A program made the translations under genes and the position numbers. DNA of 64,000 nucleotides from an uncultured Paracoccaceae bacterium (GTDB taxonomy: Bacteria; Pseudomonadota; Alphaproteobacteria; Rhodobacterales; Rhodobacteraceae): contig CANMKS010000001.1 of the NCBI GenBank assembly GCA_947498645.1, forward strand, positions 1,712,032 through 1,776,031, in the 5' to 3' direction. Below, piece by piece: positions 33,515 through 43,000 of the stretch. How positions within the stretch are numbered: the first letter of the stretch is position 1; each line of letters starts with the position of its first letter. The notes under the pieces are model-generated. The model had not been told where the DNA came from. It was given only the letters and a program-made list of their open reading frames with translations, and made no database searches.

Positions 33515-34185
33515 CGGAACCTGTCCACGAGTTTCTGCAAGCCCGAGCGCGTGTCTGGCGCGGGTTCGGGCGTGGGTTTTTCTGTTTTTGGCTTTGGTGC
33601 CGATTTTGAGGATCGGGGCGGTGCGACACGCAGCGCAATCGCATTGAGGAACTTGCCGCCGTCGCCGTCAATCAAATGGGCAATGCCGTCGCTGATGCCC
33701 CGCAGTTCATCATCAAGCCATTCCGCGTCGGCCTTGGGAAAGTCGCGCAGCACATAGCCGGGCACGGCATCCTTGTGACCCGGATGCCCGACGCCCATGC
33801 GCACGCGATCATAGTCAGGGCCAATGTGGCCGTGAATGGAGCGCAGCCCGTTATGGCCTGCATGCCCACCGCCGGTTTTGAGGCGTACCTTGCCGGGGGC
33901 CAGATCAATCTCGTCATGAAAAACGATCACGTCCTCGGGTGCGAGCTTGAGATAGCGCATCGCCTCGCCAACCGATTGCCCAGAGAGGTTCATGAAGGTT
34001 TCGGGCTTGAGCAGCGTCACACGTTCCGACCCAAAGCGGCCATCGCAGGTCTGTCCCTGAAATTTGTTGCGCCAGCCGCCAAATCCATGGTCGGACGCAA
34101 TCCGGTCCATGGCCATAAAGCCGATGTTATGGCGGTTCTGGGCGTATTTCGCGCCGGGGTTTCCAAGGCCTACAAGAAGTTTCAT
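33511..34185 (-). CDS. pth: Peptidyl-tRNA hydrolase
   Basis: The 224-residue product shows LVGLGNPGAKYAQNRHNIGF with the catalytic His, VFHDEIDLAPGKVRLK with the catalytic Asp region, and GGHAGHNGLRSI. It frees tRNA from peptidyl-tRNA dropped by ribosomes. A Pro- and Lys-rich extension of about 30 residues follows the usual end. In many bacteria pth stands next to the L25 gene; here one methyltransferase gene is between. Confidence 0.95.
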   Translation of the reverse strand: MKLLVGLGNPGAKYAQNRHNIGFMAMDRIASDHGFGGWRNKFQGQTCDGRFGSERVTLLKPETFMNLSGQSVGEAMRYLKLAPEDVIVFHDEIDLAPGKVRLKTGGGHAGHNGLRSIHGHIGPDYDRVRMGVGHPGHKDAVPGYVLRDFPKADAEWLDDELRGISDGIAHLIDGDGGKFLNAIALRVAPPRSSKSAPKPKTEKPTPEPAPDTRSGLQKLVDRFR

Positions 34186-34238
34186 GAGCTCTATCTATCG
34201 GATGCCGCGGTGCAGCGCCAGATGTGCTTTGGTGATGC

Positions 34239-34751
34239 TCAGTTGCGCTTGAGGAACAACAAACCGCGTTTGTCCGTCTTGATGTGCCAGTCAGCGGTGT
34301 CACTCTCAAAAACGTCTTTGAACCCGGCCATATTGGCGCGCTCATCCGCGATCAAGGCCCAGCCACCCGGCACGACGCAAGGGATGAGACGTTTGAGTGC
34401 GGCCAGACGCGGCGCATCGGGCAGCATGTGCAATGTGCGGTCGATCAGCAAAACATCGAAGTGGCCCGAGGGCTCGTAGGTGCTGATATCGGCAACGATG
34501 CCTTCAATGGGCAAGCCTTCTTTTGTTGCGGCAGCATTTAGGTCACGAATGCCCATCGGCGAAAGGTCGACACCCACAACATGATGCCCCGCGCGCGCGA
34601 TGAAGATGGCGTCGCGCCCTTGCCCGCAGCCGATATCCAAAACACGGAGCCGTTCATCTTTGCAGGCAGCAAAGAAATCGACAAACGCTTTGGTTGGTGC
34701 GCCAAGCGCATTGGGCTGCGTGCCATATAGTTCATCATAGTTATACGCCAT
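34239..34751 (-). CDS. SAM-dependent methyltransferase, TehB-like
   Basis: The 170-residue protein has motif I RVLDIGCGQGRDAIFIARAG, motif II VVGVDLSPMGI and a LLIDRTLHMLP post-I strand. The size and the first 40 residues (YDELYG...FVDFFAACKD) resemble TehB and small thiol or tellurite methyltransferases. The substrate is unknown. It is inserted between pth and the L25 gene on the same strand. Confidence 0.8.
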   Translation of the reverse strand: MAYNYDELYGTQPNALGAPTKAFVDFFAACKDERLRVLDIGCGQGRDAIFIARAGHHVVGVDLSPMGIRDLNAAATKEGLPIEGIVADISTYEPSGHFDVLLIDRTLHMLPDAPRLAALKRLIPCVVPGGWALIADERANMAGFKDVFESDTADWHIKTDKRGLLFLKRN

Positions 34752-34800
34752 GATGCAGTGTACCTGCTTTCAGAGGAATGGCCTAAGTCATTCCGCAAAA

Positions 34801-34830
34801 CAAAAAGGGCACCCCAGCGGGATGCCCTTT
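34801..34830 (-). terminator. Intrinsic terminator of the L25 gene
   Basis: On the minus strand AAAGGGCATCCC pairs with GGGGTGCCCTTT around a short loop and is followed by TTTTTGTTTT. It lies between the L25 stop and the methyltransferase start, so the two may be separate transcripts. Confidence 0.82.
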
Positions 34831-34850
34831 CATCAACACATGGGTGTCGA

Positions 34851-35513
34851 TTATTCGTCTTCGGCAGCGGCGTCGTCGCCTGTGGTTGGGACTTCATCTG
34901 CTGCGACTTCTTCGGCTTCTTCCTCATCATCGGCCAGCAGGGCGCGTGGCGCCTGTACGTTGGCGATAACAAAGTCACGATCGGTGATCGCAGGTGTCGC
35001 GCCTTCAGGCAACGTCACATCGCTGATTGAAATGGTGTCGCCGATTTCGACTTCTGCCAGATCAATGGTGATGTGCTCTGGGATGTCGCCAGCCAGAACG
35101 TCAAGTTCAACTTCGTTGCGAACAACTGTCAGAACGCCACCTTTTTTCACGCCGGGGCATGTATCCTGGTTGAGGAACTCAACAGGGATAAAGATCTTCA
35201 CACGGCTTGTACGCTTGAGGCGCATCAGGTCGATGTGTGTTGGCAGGTCTTTGACCACGTCGCGCTGAACGCCACGGCAGATGACGCGCACGTCTTCCTG
35301 ACCCTCGATCTTGAGGTTGTGCAGCGTAGACATAAAGCCACCCTTGCGCAGTTTTGTCAGAAGGTAGTTGAATGGGATGCTGATGGATTGCGGGTCAACG
35401 CCGCCACCATAAACAATGCCAGGTACGTCGCCTTCACGGCGAGCTTGGCGGGCGGCCCCCTTGCCTGTCCCCGCGCGTACCTTGGCGTTAAGATCTTGGA
35501 CCTTAGCAGCCAT
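34851..35513 (-). CDS. rplY: 50S ribosomal protein L25/general stress protein Ctc
   Basis: The 220-residue product has the N-terminal 5S-rRNA-binding L25 domain ([34 protein letters not shown]) and the C-terminal TL5/CTC domain ([20 protein letters not shown]). It ends with an acidic tail rich in Glu, Asp and Ala. The long form with the TL5 domain is usual in alphaproteobacteria. Confidence 0.95.
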   Translation of the reverse strand: MAAKVQDLNAKVRAGTGKGAARQARREGDVPGIVYGGGVDPQSISIPFNYLLTKLRKGGFMSTLHNLKIEGQEDVRVICRGVQRDVVKDLPTHIDLMRLKRTSRVKIFIPVEFLNQDTCPGVKKGGVLTVVRNEVELDVLAGDIPEHITIDLAEVEIGDTISISDVTLPEGATPAITDRDFVIANVQAPRALLADDEEEAEEVAADEVPTTGDDAAAEDE

Positions 35514-35670
35514 AGTAATTCTCCGATAATTTAGGGGCCCGCCTCCAAGGGTGTCCGAGCCCGATGAAGCCCGCCGTATAGGACCATTGTGACAGTTTGA
35601 AAAGAGGTTTTATCCGCCAAAACTGCTTTGGCACTTGCTTTGGGGAATCTTACGTTCCACGCATGGCGTC

Positions 35671-36828
35671 ATGTCCATCCTCAGCGCCTTATATCTGTCC
35701 CGTCGTCCTGCTACAGCCTTTGTGATCATCGGCCTGTTTTGGGGGTGTTTTGCGGCCTATGTGCCGGTTTTCAAGACTCAGCTTGGTGCCTCGGATGCAC
35801 TGTTTGGCACGCTGTTGTTAGGGTCCGCGACCGGGCTGGTCTCGGCCATGTGGCTGGCACCCCATGCCGACAGGATACTGGGCGCGCGCGGCATGCAGGT
35901 TGGCGCAGTGTTTCTTGCGGTTGCGTGGCTCTTGCCCGGTGCGATGACGGTGCCGCTGTTCTTTGCCATGGCCATGGCGCTTGTCGGGCTGGCGTCGGGA
36001 CTGCTGGACGTGGTGATGAATGCAAGGGTCAGCGAGCTTGAGGCGCAGCATGACCGCCCGTTGATGAATGCCAATCACGCGATGTTCTCGGTGGCCTATG
36101 CGGTGGGTGCCCTGATCGTCGGTGCCGCGCGCGAGGCAGGTCTGCCCCCAACGCCGGTTTTTGCCGGGGTTGGTGCGGTTGTGCTGGTTCTGACGCTGTA
36201 TATCAAAATGGCGTTTACCGTGGTGGAAGCTGATGAGGGATATGACGGCGGCTATCCCTTGTGGCCCATTGCCTTGTGCGGTGCGATCGTTCTGGTGGCC
36301 TTTATGTCCGAGGCCACGGTCGAGGCGTGGTCGGCCTTGCATGTTGAGCGCACTTTGGGCGGTGGCGCGGCAGAGGGAGCCTTGGGTCCAGCAATGCTGG
36401 GGATCACCATGGCGATTGGCCGGTTCTCGGGTCAGGTCGTCGCTGAACGGTTGCGCGAAATCCCGGTTGTGATCGGCGCGGCGTTCATTTCGGCGGTGGG
36501 GGCGGTGATTGCGGCTGTCGCTCCTACGCCAATGGTGGCCTATCTGGGTTTTGGCATTCTTGGTTTGGGTGTGTCGGTGATTGGCCCGATGGGCCTGGCA
36601 TTGGTGGGCAAGCTGGTCGCGCCGCATTTGCGGACTGAAGCGATCAGCCGGACAGCCGTCATCGGGTTTTCGGGGTTTTTCTTTGCTCCCATGATGATGG
36701 GGTTGATCTCGGAAGTTTTTGGCCTGCGGATCGCGTTTCTGGGCGTTGCTGTGCTGCTGTCCATGGCGGTGCCATTGGCGCTTGCCGTGCAGCGTTTGCC
36801 GCGGGTGTCCGCGAGGCAGGCAGATTAA
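35671..36828 (+). CDS. MFS transporter (YbjJ/fucose-permease-like)
   Basis: The 385-residue product has twelve predicted helices with typical MFS features: AAYVPVFKTQLGASDALFGT, LLGSATGLVSAMWLAPHADR between helices two and three, and a second half that begins at YPLWPIALCGAIVLVAFMSE. The VEAWSALHVE segment after helix seven is found in the YbjJ-like group. The substrate is unknown. The ATG at 35671 was chosen because the preceding 12 codons are not hydrophobic and lie in the promoter region shared with the L25 gene. Confidence 0.8.
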   Translation: MSILSALYLSRRPATAFVIIGLFWGCFAAYVPVFKTQLGASDALFGTLLLGSATGLVSAMWLAPHADRILGARGMQVGAVFLAVAWLLPGAMTVPLFFAMAMALVGLASGLLDVVMNARVSELEAQHDRPLMNANHAMFSVAYAVGALIVGAAREAGLPPTPVFAGVGAVVLVLTLYIKMAFTVVEADEGYDGGYPLWPIALCGAIVLVAFMSEATVEAWSALHVERTLGGGAAEGALGPAMLGITMAIGRFSGQVVAERLREIPVVIGAAFISAVGAVIAAVAPTPMVAYLGFGILGLGVSVIGPMGLALVGKLVAPHLRTEAISRTAVIGFSGFFFAPMMMGLISEVFGLRIAFLGVAVLLSMAVPLALAVQRLPRVSARQAD

Positions 36829-36844
36829 GACCCGGCCAAAAAGA

Positions 36845-36878
36845 CAGGGCAGACACCGCAATGGTGCTGCCCTGCTTT
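36845..36878 (+). terminator. Terminator behind the MFS gene
   Basis: CAGGGCAG (36845-36852) pairs with CTGCCCTG (36867-36874), extended inside by CACC with GGTG, and CTTT follows. It may work on both strands, as the small membrane-protein gene converges on it. Confidence 0.65.
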
Positions 36879-36951
36879 CAAACGGTCACGTTTTCACGTG
36901 TATGTTCTTTGATCATTGCGCCACGAATTGCGCCGCAAAGATCGGTAATTC

Positions 36952-37164
36952 TTAGTCAGCTTCGTTGACAGCTGCTGCGATCAGAAGAGCAGCAAGAACA
37001 CCCAGAACGATGTACGTTGGGCTAACAGAGGATGTTGGCTCTGCCATTGGCTCTTCCATGACCACTGGTGGCTCCATAACTTCTGGTGCCATGCCGCCTG
37101 CGAAAGCGGATGTGGACAGAACTGCGATGGATGCAGCAGCGGCGACTGTTGTGGTGATGCGCAT
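36952..37164 (-). CDS. Small exported membrane protein
   Basis: The 70-residue product has a signal peptide (MRITTTVAAAASIAVLSTSAFA), a Met-, Pro- and Glu-rich middle (PEVMEPPVVMEEPMAEP) and a C-terminal membrane helix (SPTYIVLGVLAALLIAAAV). AAGGAG lies 9 bases before the ATG. Proteins of this pattern are common in Rhodobacteraceae and are sometimes labelled ferrochelatase in error. The role is unknown. Confidence 0.78.
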   Translation of the reverse strand: MRITTTVAAAASIAVLSTSAFAGGMAPEVMEPPVVMEEPMAEPTSSVSPTYIVLGVLAALLIAAAVNEAD

Positions 37165-37397
37165 AGATGATACTCCTTAAACTTTTTTTCGTGGCAGGAC
37201 GCGCAGCAGAGGGCAGCGCACCAAATCCGATTGCACCTTTATCTGTGCCAGCGGAATGGTCAATGATTACATGCGTATATATCGCCATTTTGGCGTATTT
37301 TTCACATAATTGTCGCATGAATGCCGCGCGAAAGTGAAGAAATGCTGTGAATTGGGCGTTTGGCGATTTCTTGCTCAATGCAACCGCGGGGGCGAGG

Positions 37398-38561
37398 TTA
37401 TGCCCATCGTCCGGCAAAATCTTCGGGCACAAGCAGCACATCTTTGTCCAATGTGGCGACATCCCGGCGCCCGCAAAGCGCCATTGTGGTGTCCAATTCC
37501 TTATGGATAACCTCAAGCGCTTTGGTCACGCCTTTCTCGCCCATGGCACCAAGCCCGTTCACAAAAGCGCGCCCGATATAGGTGCCCTTGGCACCCATCG
37601 CGAGCGCCTTCAGCACGTCCTGACCAGAGCGTATGCCGCTATCAAGATGGACCTCAACCTTGTCTCCGACTGCATCAATGATCGCAGGTAGTGCGCGGAT
37701 CGAGGACAAAGCCCCGTCCAACTGCCGGCCACCGTGGTTGGACACGATGATCGCATCTGCGCCCAGCTCTGCTGCCTTGCGCGCATCATCGGCATCCAGA
37801 ATCCCCTTGAGGATGACCGGACCGCCCCACATCTTCATCAGCTGCGCAACGCGGGCCCAGTCAAGCGCAGGGTCAAATGCCTCTGCTGTCCAAGAGGCCA
37901 GCGAAGAGGGATCAGACACGCCCTTGGCGTGCCCCACGATATTGCCGAAAAAGCGCCGCTTGGTTTGCAGCATTTCCAGACCCCAGGGCACTTTGGTGGC
38001 AAGATTGGCCACGCTGGCCAGTGTGAATTTTGGCGGTGCCGACAATCCGTTCTTAAGGTCCTTGTGTCGCTGCCCCATGATTTGCAGATCCAGCGTGATC
38101 ACCATCGCCGAACAGCCCGCATCACGGGCACGATCAAACAGGCGCTGCATGAAGTCGTCATCTTTCAGCGTGTAGACCTGAAACCAGAAGGGTTTTTCAG
38201 TGTTCTCTGCGACATCTTCGATCGAACAGATCGACATCGTTGACAATGTAAAGGGCACGCCGAATTTCTCGGCCGCCCGTGCTGCTTTGATCTCACCGTC
38301 GGCACATTGCATGCCTGTCAGGCCAACCGGGGCCAGCGCCACCGGCATCGCCACATCCTGCCCGATCATCTGCGAGGCCGTGGTGCGGTTTGTCATATCG
38401 ACAGCGATCCGTTGCCGCAGGCGGATAAGATCAAAGTCCGATGTGTTTTCGCGAAATGTCTGCTCGGTCCAGCTGCCGCTTTCCGCGTAGTCATAGAACA
38501 TCTTGGGCGTGCGGCGCTTATGCAGCCGTTTCAGATCAGCGATTGTCGTAATGACAGGCAT
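37398..38561 (-). CDS. lldD: FMN-dependent alpha-hydroxy-acid oxidase, probable L-lactate dehydrogenase
   Basis: The 387-residue product is an FMN TIM-barrel enzyme: YDYAESGSWTEQTFREN, PVALAPVGLTGMQC, STMSICSIEDVAENT, and the active-site signature SNHGGRQLDGALSS with the catalytic His and Arg, then HLDSGIRSGQDVLKALAMGA. LldD-type enzymes oxidise L-lactate to pyruvate at the membrane. Glycolate or mandelate oxidation is an alternative. A strong palindrome covers its ribosome-binding region. Confidence 0.88.
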   Translation of the reverse strand: MPVITTIADLKRLHKRRTPKMFYDYAESGSWTEQTFRENTSDFDLIRLRQRIAVDMTNRTTASQMIGQDVAMPVALAPVGLTGMQCADGEIKAARAAEKFGVPFTLSTMSICSIEDVAENTEKPFWFQVYTLKDDDFMQRLFDRARDAGCSAMVITLDLQIMGQRHKDLKNGLSAPPKFTLASVANLATKVPWGLEMLQTKRRFFGNIVGHAKGVSDPSSLASWTAEAFDPALDWARVAQLMKMWGGPVILKGILDADDARKAAELGADAIIVSNHGGRQLDGALSSIRALPAIIDAVGDKVEVHLDSGIRSGQDVLKALAMGAKGTYIGRAFVNGLGAMGEKGVTKALEVIHKELDTTMALCGRRDVATLDKDVLLVPEDFAGRWA

Positions 38562-38566
38562 GGCGG

Positions 38567-38607
38567 ATTCCCCAAATTGGTAACTTAAATTTACCAGTTT
38601 GGGGAAT
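38567..38607 (-). promoter_or_regulatory. Operator-like palindrome upstream of lldD
   Basis: Two 17-base arms, ATTCCCCAAATTGGTAA (38567-38583) and TTACCAGTTTGGGGAAT (38591-38607), are complementary with one mismatch and 7 bases between them. The inner TTGGTAA/TTACCA resembles sites of GntR-family (FadR/LldR subgroup) regulators. The lldD Shine-Dalgarno GGGGAA lies in the arm nearest the gene, so binding by a repressor or RNA folding would block expression. Confidence 0.6.
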
Positions 38608-38621
38608 TTAGCGCAAGACCG

Positions 38622-39413
38622 TCAACCGCGGTGCGTGCCATCCGCCAATGATTTCACAAAGGCCAGAACATCAGGGACACCTTCGCCTGCGCCAATCTTT
38701 TCGACGATGGCAGAGCCAACAACAGCGCCGTCGGCAATTTTGGCAATCGCCTCGGCCGCGTCAGGCGTTTTGATGCCAAAGCCAACGATGACCGGCAGGT
38801 CCGTCTGCGATTTGATGCGGGCGACTTCGGGCGCCACATCTGCTGCCTGCGCTTCGGCGGCCCCGGTGATCCCGGTGACAGAGACATAATAGACAAAGCC
38901 GGATGTGTTTTGCAGGACGGTTGGCAGGCGTTTGTCATCCGTGGTTGGTGTGGCCAGCCGGATAAAGTTGATCCCCATGGCCTGAGCAGGGATGCAGAGC
39001 TCGTCGTCCTCCTCGGGTGGCAAATCGACGATGATCAGCCCGTCAATGCCTGCGGCCTTGGCATCCGCCAGAAACGCATCAACGCCGCGCGAATAGATCG
39101 GGTTGTAATACCCCATCATGACGATCGGGGTTGTGTCGTCATCTTTGCGCAACTCGCGCGCATATTGCAGGGTCTTTTCCAGATTCTGACCCGCTTCCAG
39201 TGCGCGCTGACCGGCCAGCTGAATGGTGGGACCATCGGCCATCGGATCGGTAAAAGGCATACCCAGCTCAATGATATCGACACCTGCACCGGGCAGGCCT
39301 TTGACGATCTCCAGTCCGGTGTCATAGTCGGTATCCCCGGCCATGACATAGGCCACAAATGCCTTCTTACCTTCGGCACGCAACTGCGCGAATTTTGCGT
39401 CGATTCTGCTCAT
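38622..39413 (-). CDS. trpA: Tryptophan synthase alpha chain
   Basis: The 263-residue product is a typical TrpA: catalytic Glu in [20 protein letters not shown], catalytic Asp in [11 protein letters not shown], and [13 protein letters not shown] with the phosphate-binding GSAIVEKIG. It cleaves indole-3-glycerol phosphate and passes indole to TrpB. Three ATG codons follow each other at the start; the last (MSRIDAKF) agrees with the family. It is transcribed alone, away from trpF and trpB. Confidence 0.95.
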   Translation of the reverse strand: MSRIDAKFAQLRAEGKKAFVAYVMAGDTDYDTGLEIVKGLPGAGVDIIELGMPFTDPMADGPTIQLAGQRALEAGQNLEKTLQYARELRKDDDTTPIVMMGYYNPIYSRGVDAFLADAKAAGIDGLIIVDLPPEEDDELCIPAQAMGINFIRLATPTTDDKRLPTVLQNTSGFVYYVSVTGITGAAEAQAADVAPEVARIKSQTDLPVIVGFGIKTPDAAEAIAKIADGAVVGSAIVEKIGAGEGVPDVLAFVKSLADGTHRG

Positions 39414-39580
39414 CATCATCCCAGCAATGTCAATTTGGGGTGGTTTGCGGGATGTTTGCAGGAAAATCAATGGGCAATGACCCCGGCCCCAATTGCGCCA
39501 CCTTTCATTCTTATCGGTGCCGCGATATTGCGAGACCAGTTGAATCCATCTTTCATCGGCACGAAACGAATAAGTAGAAT

Positions 39581-41158
39581 ATGATTATATTGCGAAAAGT
39601 CGTGGCCGTGGCGGCATTTGCCAGTCTGGTCCTTGTCAGCCTGATCAATATCAACAAACCGGGCATCGAGAGTGCGCCGATGCTGATGTCGGGGGCTGCG
39701 ATCCTGTTGGTCGGGCTGATGATGGGGCGCTCGGCGATCTGGGCGCGACCGACCAAGGCGATTTGGCTGCCGGTGCTGGCTGGGCTTGTCGCCATCCCGT
39801 TTGTGATAGTGTCGCGGGCCTTTGGCAGCTTCATTGTGATCTCGCTGCTGTTCCACGCGCAGTTTGGCATTTCGGGCGCGGATTTCGCAGGGTTTGAGCG
39901 TGAGATATTTGAAGGCATCCTTTACGTATGCATGATTGTCTTTGCTGCCATGGCGATCAGCAATTTCCTGAAGGATAGGGTCTTCATTTACATGGTGGCC
40001 ACTTGTCTTTTGGTGCTTTTCAACCCGTTGACGCGCTACATTTACGAATTCAGCGGCAGGCAGGATATCGAAAGTGACCTGCACTTGCAGCTTGAGCCAT
40101 TGGAGCTGTCAGCCACCGCCGCGCGGCCGGATATCATCATTGTTTACCTAGAAGGGTTGGAGCGAAGTTATGCAAACACCGCGGCCTTTGGTGACGTTTA
40201 TGCACCGCTACTGAGCTATGAGCGTCAAGGCGTCAGCTTTTCACAGGTTGGACAGATTTTCGGGACGGAATGGTCGCTCGCAGGGATTGTTGCTACCCAA
40301 TGTGGTGTGCCGCTTATCCCTAACGGGCTTCGCTACTACGCGGGGATGCGCGATCAGGCAGATTTTATGCCAGAGCGGCGCTGCATGAGCGATATCCTGG
40401 GTGATCTGGGCTACCAGTCCAGCTTTCTGATGGGCAGTGGCCTTGGATTTGGGGGGTATGATCATTTCTTTGCGGCACATCCCGTTGACAGGATCATCGA
40501 CAGTGACGTCTTGGCCGCAACGCGCCCGGCAAGGGAAATCGCCAAGGCCGAATCAGGCTGGGTTCTGGATGATCAGTTGATTTTTGACGCTGCGCGACAG
40601 GAATATGATCGCAGGGTGACTGACGCGGCACCGATGCTCCTGACGATTGAAACCTATGGGCCCCATGGGAGTACGGCCGTTGTGTCACGCGGGTGTACAT
40701 CCTCGGGTCAGGCAGGCTTGGCCCCCGATGTGCCAACTGCAATTGCCTGTACGTTGAAAGATATGGTGTCGTTCCTTGACCATGTCGCCCGGTCCCGTGG
40801 GGATCGCAGTACGGTGGTCGTGTTGATGTCGGACCACCTTAACCATGATCCCGCAATGGGCGCGCGGTTCAATGACAGCAATCGCCAGAATACAGTGATC
40901 ATGTTCGGGTTGGGGCTGGACAGCGCACTGGAACCCGCCGGAACGCTTATCGACAAACCGGGTAGCATGCCTGACGTCTTTCCCACGCTACTGGCATTTG
41001 CCGGGCTTGCGGATCGTGACGCGATGGCGGGCTTGGGCCGCTCTCTGTTCTCTGACCAACCAACGATTGTCGAGGAGAAAGGCATCGGGCGTTACAATAC
41101 CGAGCTATTCCCGAACCCGCTTCTGAAAGCTGCGATTTGGAACGCCGCGCAGGAATAA
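39581..41158 (+). CDS. OpgB-like phosphoglycerol transferase (LTA-synthase/sulfatase family), copy 1
   Basis: The 525-residue protein has about four N-terminal membrane helices (to about residue 155) and a periplasmic alkaline-phosphatase-fold domain: [14 protein letters not shown] with the metal-binding Glu, [18 protein letters not shown] with the nucleophilic Thr, and [12 protein letters not shown] with the metal-binding Asp and His. This is the pattern of OpgB/MdoB, which transfers phosphoglycerol from phosphatidylglycerol to periplasmic glucans. Such decoration is part of osmotic adaptation. A second copy follows 193 bases downstream. Confidence 0.85.
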   Translation: MIILRKVVAVAAFASLVLVSLININKPGIESAPMLMSGAAILLVGLMMGRSAIWARPTKAIWLPVLAGLVAIPFVIVSRAFGSFIVISLLFHAQFGISGADFAGFEREIFEGILYVCMIVFAAMAISNFLKDRVFIYMVATCLLVLFNPLTRYIYEFSGRQDIESDLHLQLEPLELSATAARPDIIIVYLEGLERSYANTAAFGDVYAPLLSYERQGVSFSQVGQIFGTEWSLAGIVATQCGVPLIPNGLRYYAGMRDQADFMPERRCMSDILGDLGYQSSFLMGSGLGFGGYDHFFAAHPVDRIIDSDVLAATRPAREIAKAESGWVLDDQLIFDAARQEYDRRVTDAAPMLLTIETYGPHGSTAVVSRGCTSSGQAGLAPDVPTAIACTLKDMVSFLDHVARSRGDRSTVVVLMSDHLNHDPAMGARFNDSNRQNTVIMFGLGLDSALEPAGTLIDKPGSMPDVFPTLLAFAGLADRDAMAGLGRSLFSDQPTIVEEKGIGRYNTELFPNPLLKAAIWNAAQE

Positions 41159-41191
41159 GAAAACAACCTTGCATTGCATTTGTTTGCCTCC

Positions 41192-41362
41192 TAGAAGCGC
41201 GAGAAGCGTCAAGGGATAGCTGCCATGGGGTTCAAAATTGGTATTGTGGGTTTGCTGAGTGAGTGCTCATCCACTCTCTCCAACACGCTAACGAAACCTG
41301 CAGTCGGCACAGACCTCAGTGCTGTCAGTCAACCATTCATGTTGTTGAAGAATGAAATCTAA
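41192..41362 (+). pseudogene. Decayed 5' end of a second ychF
   Basis: Bases 41192-41255 align without gaps to 42968-43031, the leader and first codons of intact ychF, with 55 of 64 positions identical. The ATG at 41225 opens a 45-codon frame, MGFKIGIVGLLSECSSTLSN..., in which the YchF P-loop [13 protein letters not shown] has become ECSSTLSNTLTK; similarity fades after about 41302. The frame ends at 41362, inside the start of the second OpgB-like gene. The remnant marks a past duplication or insertion at the opgB-ychF junction. Confidence 0.85.
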
Positions 41363-42932
41363 GAAGAACGCGCTCTTGCTCTTTTGTCTTGGGGCTATGC
41401 TCATACTCGCGTTTTCCGTCATAGCAATTCCTCTGACCCATGCAACGGATGTTGGGCGTATCGTCTCTTGGCTTTTGCTCATCGTGTTGCTTCTGGGAGG
41501 GCGGCAGATATGGAGCGTGCCTAACAGGTTCCTGATACTAATCTGTTTGGTAGGCGTGGCGACAGTGCCGTTTATCGTGGTTGCACGGGTATTCGGGCAC
41601 ATCGAATTGGTGTCGTTTGTATTCCATCTTCAGTTTAGCACTGATGGGTTAACCTTGCAGGGCTTTGAGCGCGAAATTCGCGAAAGCCTCCTTGCTGTCG
41701 TCGTTGTGGCTTTTGCGACCTTCGCTATCGCAAATATTGTGAAGCTGAAAAAGCTTCCCTACCTAATTGGTATTGGGGCACTACTGACGCTAAACCCGAT
41801 GTCGCTGCATCTTCTGCAGATGCTACACAGGATGCAGACTCCAAATTATCTCCACCAGCGATTGGCGCAGCCCGATCTTGCAGTGCCCGCGTTAAGCCCT
41901 GATATCATCGTTGTTTATCTGGAAGGACTGGAGCGGACATTCGCTGATGAGGAATTTTATGGTGATTTGTTCGAACCGTTGAAGCAATACGAGCAGCAGG
42001 GTCTAAGTTTCACCGATATAGGGCAGGTTGAAGGAACCGGCTGGTCGCTTGCGGGACTCGTTGCGACCCAATGCGGTGTGCCAATTGTGCCGAACGGGGC
42101 CCGTTATTTCAATAGACTTACAGAACAAGAGGATTTCCTCACTGGTTTGAATTGCCTTGGCGATGTCACGGCAGCCGCCGGATATAGAAACAAGTTTGTT
42201 GTTGGCGGTGATGAGTCATTTGGGGGGATCGATCATTTTCTTCGGTCACATGCGATTGATGAAGTCACAGATAGGGCCGATATTTTTGCACTGGTTGATG
42301 CCGACGAATTCGCGGCCGCAGATGCAACGGAGTGGGTATTGGACGACCAGATCGTTTTTGATGTGGCGTTGGAAGTATATGCACAAAGCGCGAATGACCC
42401 GTCACCAACTCTGCTGATTGTCGAGACATTTGGACCTCATGGCAGTTCTGCCACGCTCTCGCGCAATTGCACTGACGATGGCGTATCGAAGTTGGCGCCA
42501 ACTATCGAAAGCGCGGTTTCTTGCACGATTACGAACCTGAATCACTTTCTTGGCAAATTTGAAAAAATTCGAAATGGTCGGCCAACCCTGGTTGCATTGA
42601 TGTCTGATCACCTCAATCACGACAAAACAATGGGTTCAGAACTTGCTATTGAACAGCGCAAGAATACCGTGATTCTCTTCCCCCTCGATTTTGCGCCTAT
42701 GATTGAACAAGCAGATGTTGACGTAGCCCGACCAGGTTCCATGATCGATGTGTACCCGACTCTTCTCGCATATGCTGGCTTTGCCTCGCCCAATGTCAAA
42801 GCTGGACTGGGACGGTCATTGTTTGGCGACGAGCCAACTTTGATCGAAGAGAAAGGATTTACAGTGCTAAATCGTAATATCTTCCCAAATTCCGCCTTGA
42901 GCCAAGCACTTTGGGGTGATGTCGGGGAATGA
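41352..42932 (+). CDS. OpgB-like phosphoglycerol transferase, copy 2
   Basis: The 526-residue product has the same architecture as the gene before it: four N-terminal helices, then [50 protein letters not shown] and [12 protein letters not shown]. All metal ligands and the Thr nucleophile are kept, so it should be active. The two proteins differ at many positions, and this copy uses more A- and T-ending codons than its neighbours, suggesting that it came from outside or has long diverged. Its ATG overlaps the end of the ychF remnant. Confidence 0.83.
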   Translation: MKSKKNALLLFCLGAMLILAFSVIAIPLTHATDVGRIVSWLLLIVLLLGGRQIWSVPNRFLILICLVGVATVPFIVVARVFGHIELVSFVFHLQFSTDGLTLQGFEREIRESLLAVVVVAFATFAIANIVKLKKLPYLIGIGALLTLNPMSLHLLQMLHRMQTPNYLHQRLAQPDLAVPALSPDIIVVYLEGLERTFADEEFYGDLFEPLKQYEQQGLSFTDIGQVEGTGWSLAGLVATQCGVPIVPNGARYFNRLTEQEDFLTGLNCLGDVTAAAGYRNKFVVGGDESFGGIDHFLRSHAIDEVTDRADIFALVDADEFAAADATEWVLDDQIVFDVALEVYAQSANDPSPTLLIVETFGPHGSSATLSRNCTDDGVSKLAPTIESAVSCTITNLNHFLGKFEKIRNGRPTLVALMSDHLNHDKTMGSELAIEQRKNTVILFPLDFAPMIEQADVDVARPGSMIDVYPTLLAYAGFASPNVKAGLGRSLFGDEPTLIEEKGFTVLNRNIFPNSALSQALWGDVGE

Positions 42933-43000
42933 TGCTTGCCCCGCTTGCGCCCGGCCTCGACGCCCCATAGAAGCGCGGCTAGCATCAAAGGAGAGCCGCC

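Noticed and set aside
34758..35534. Plus-strand frames over the L25 gene
   Set aside because: They are antisense to rplY, whose L25 and TL5 domains and terminator are clear.
35818..36861. A 347-residue minus-strand frame
   Set aside because: Antisense to the MFS gene, with a His-, Arg- and Gln-rich composition typical of a shadow frame.
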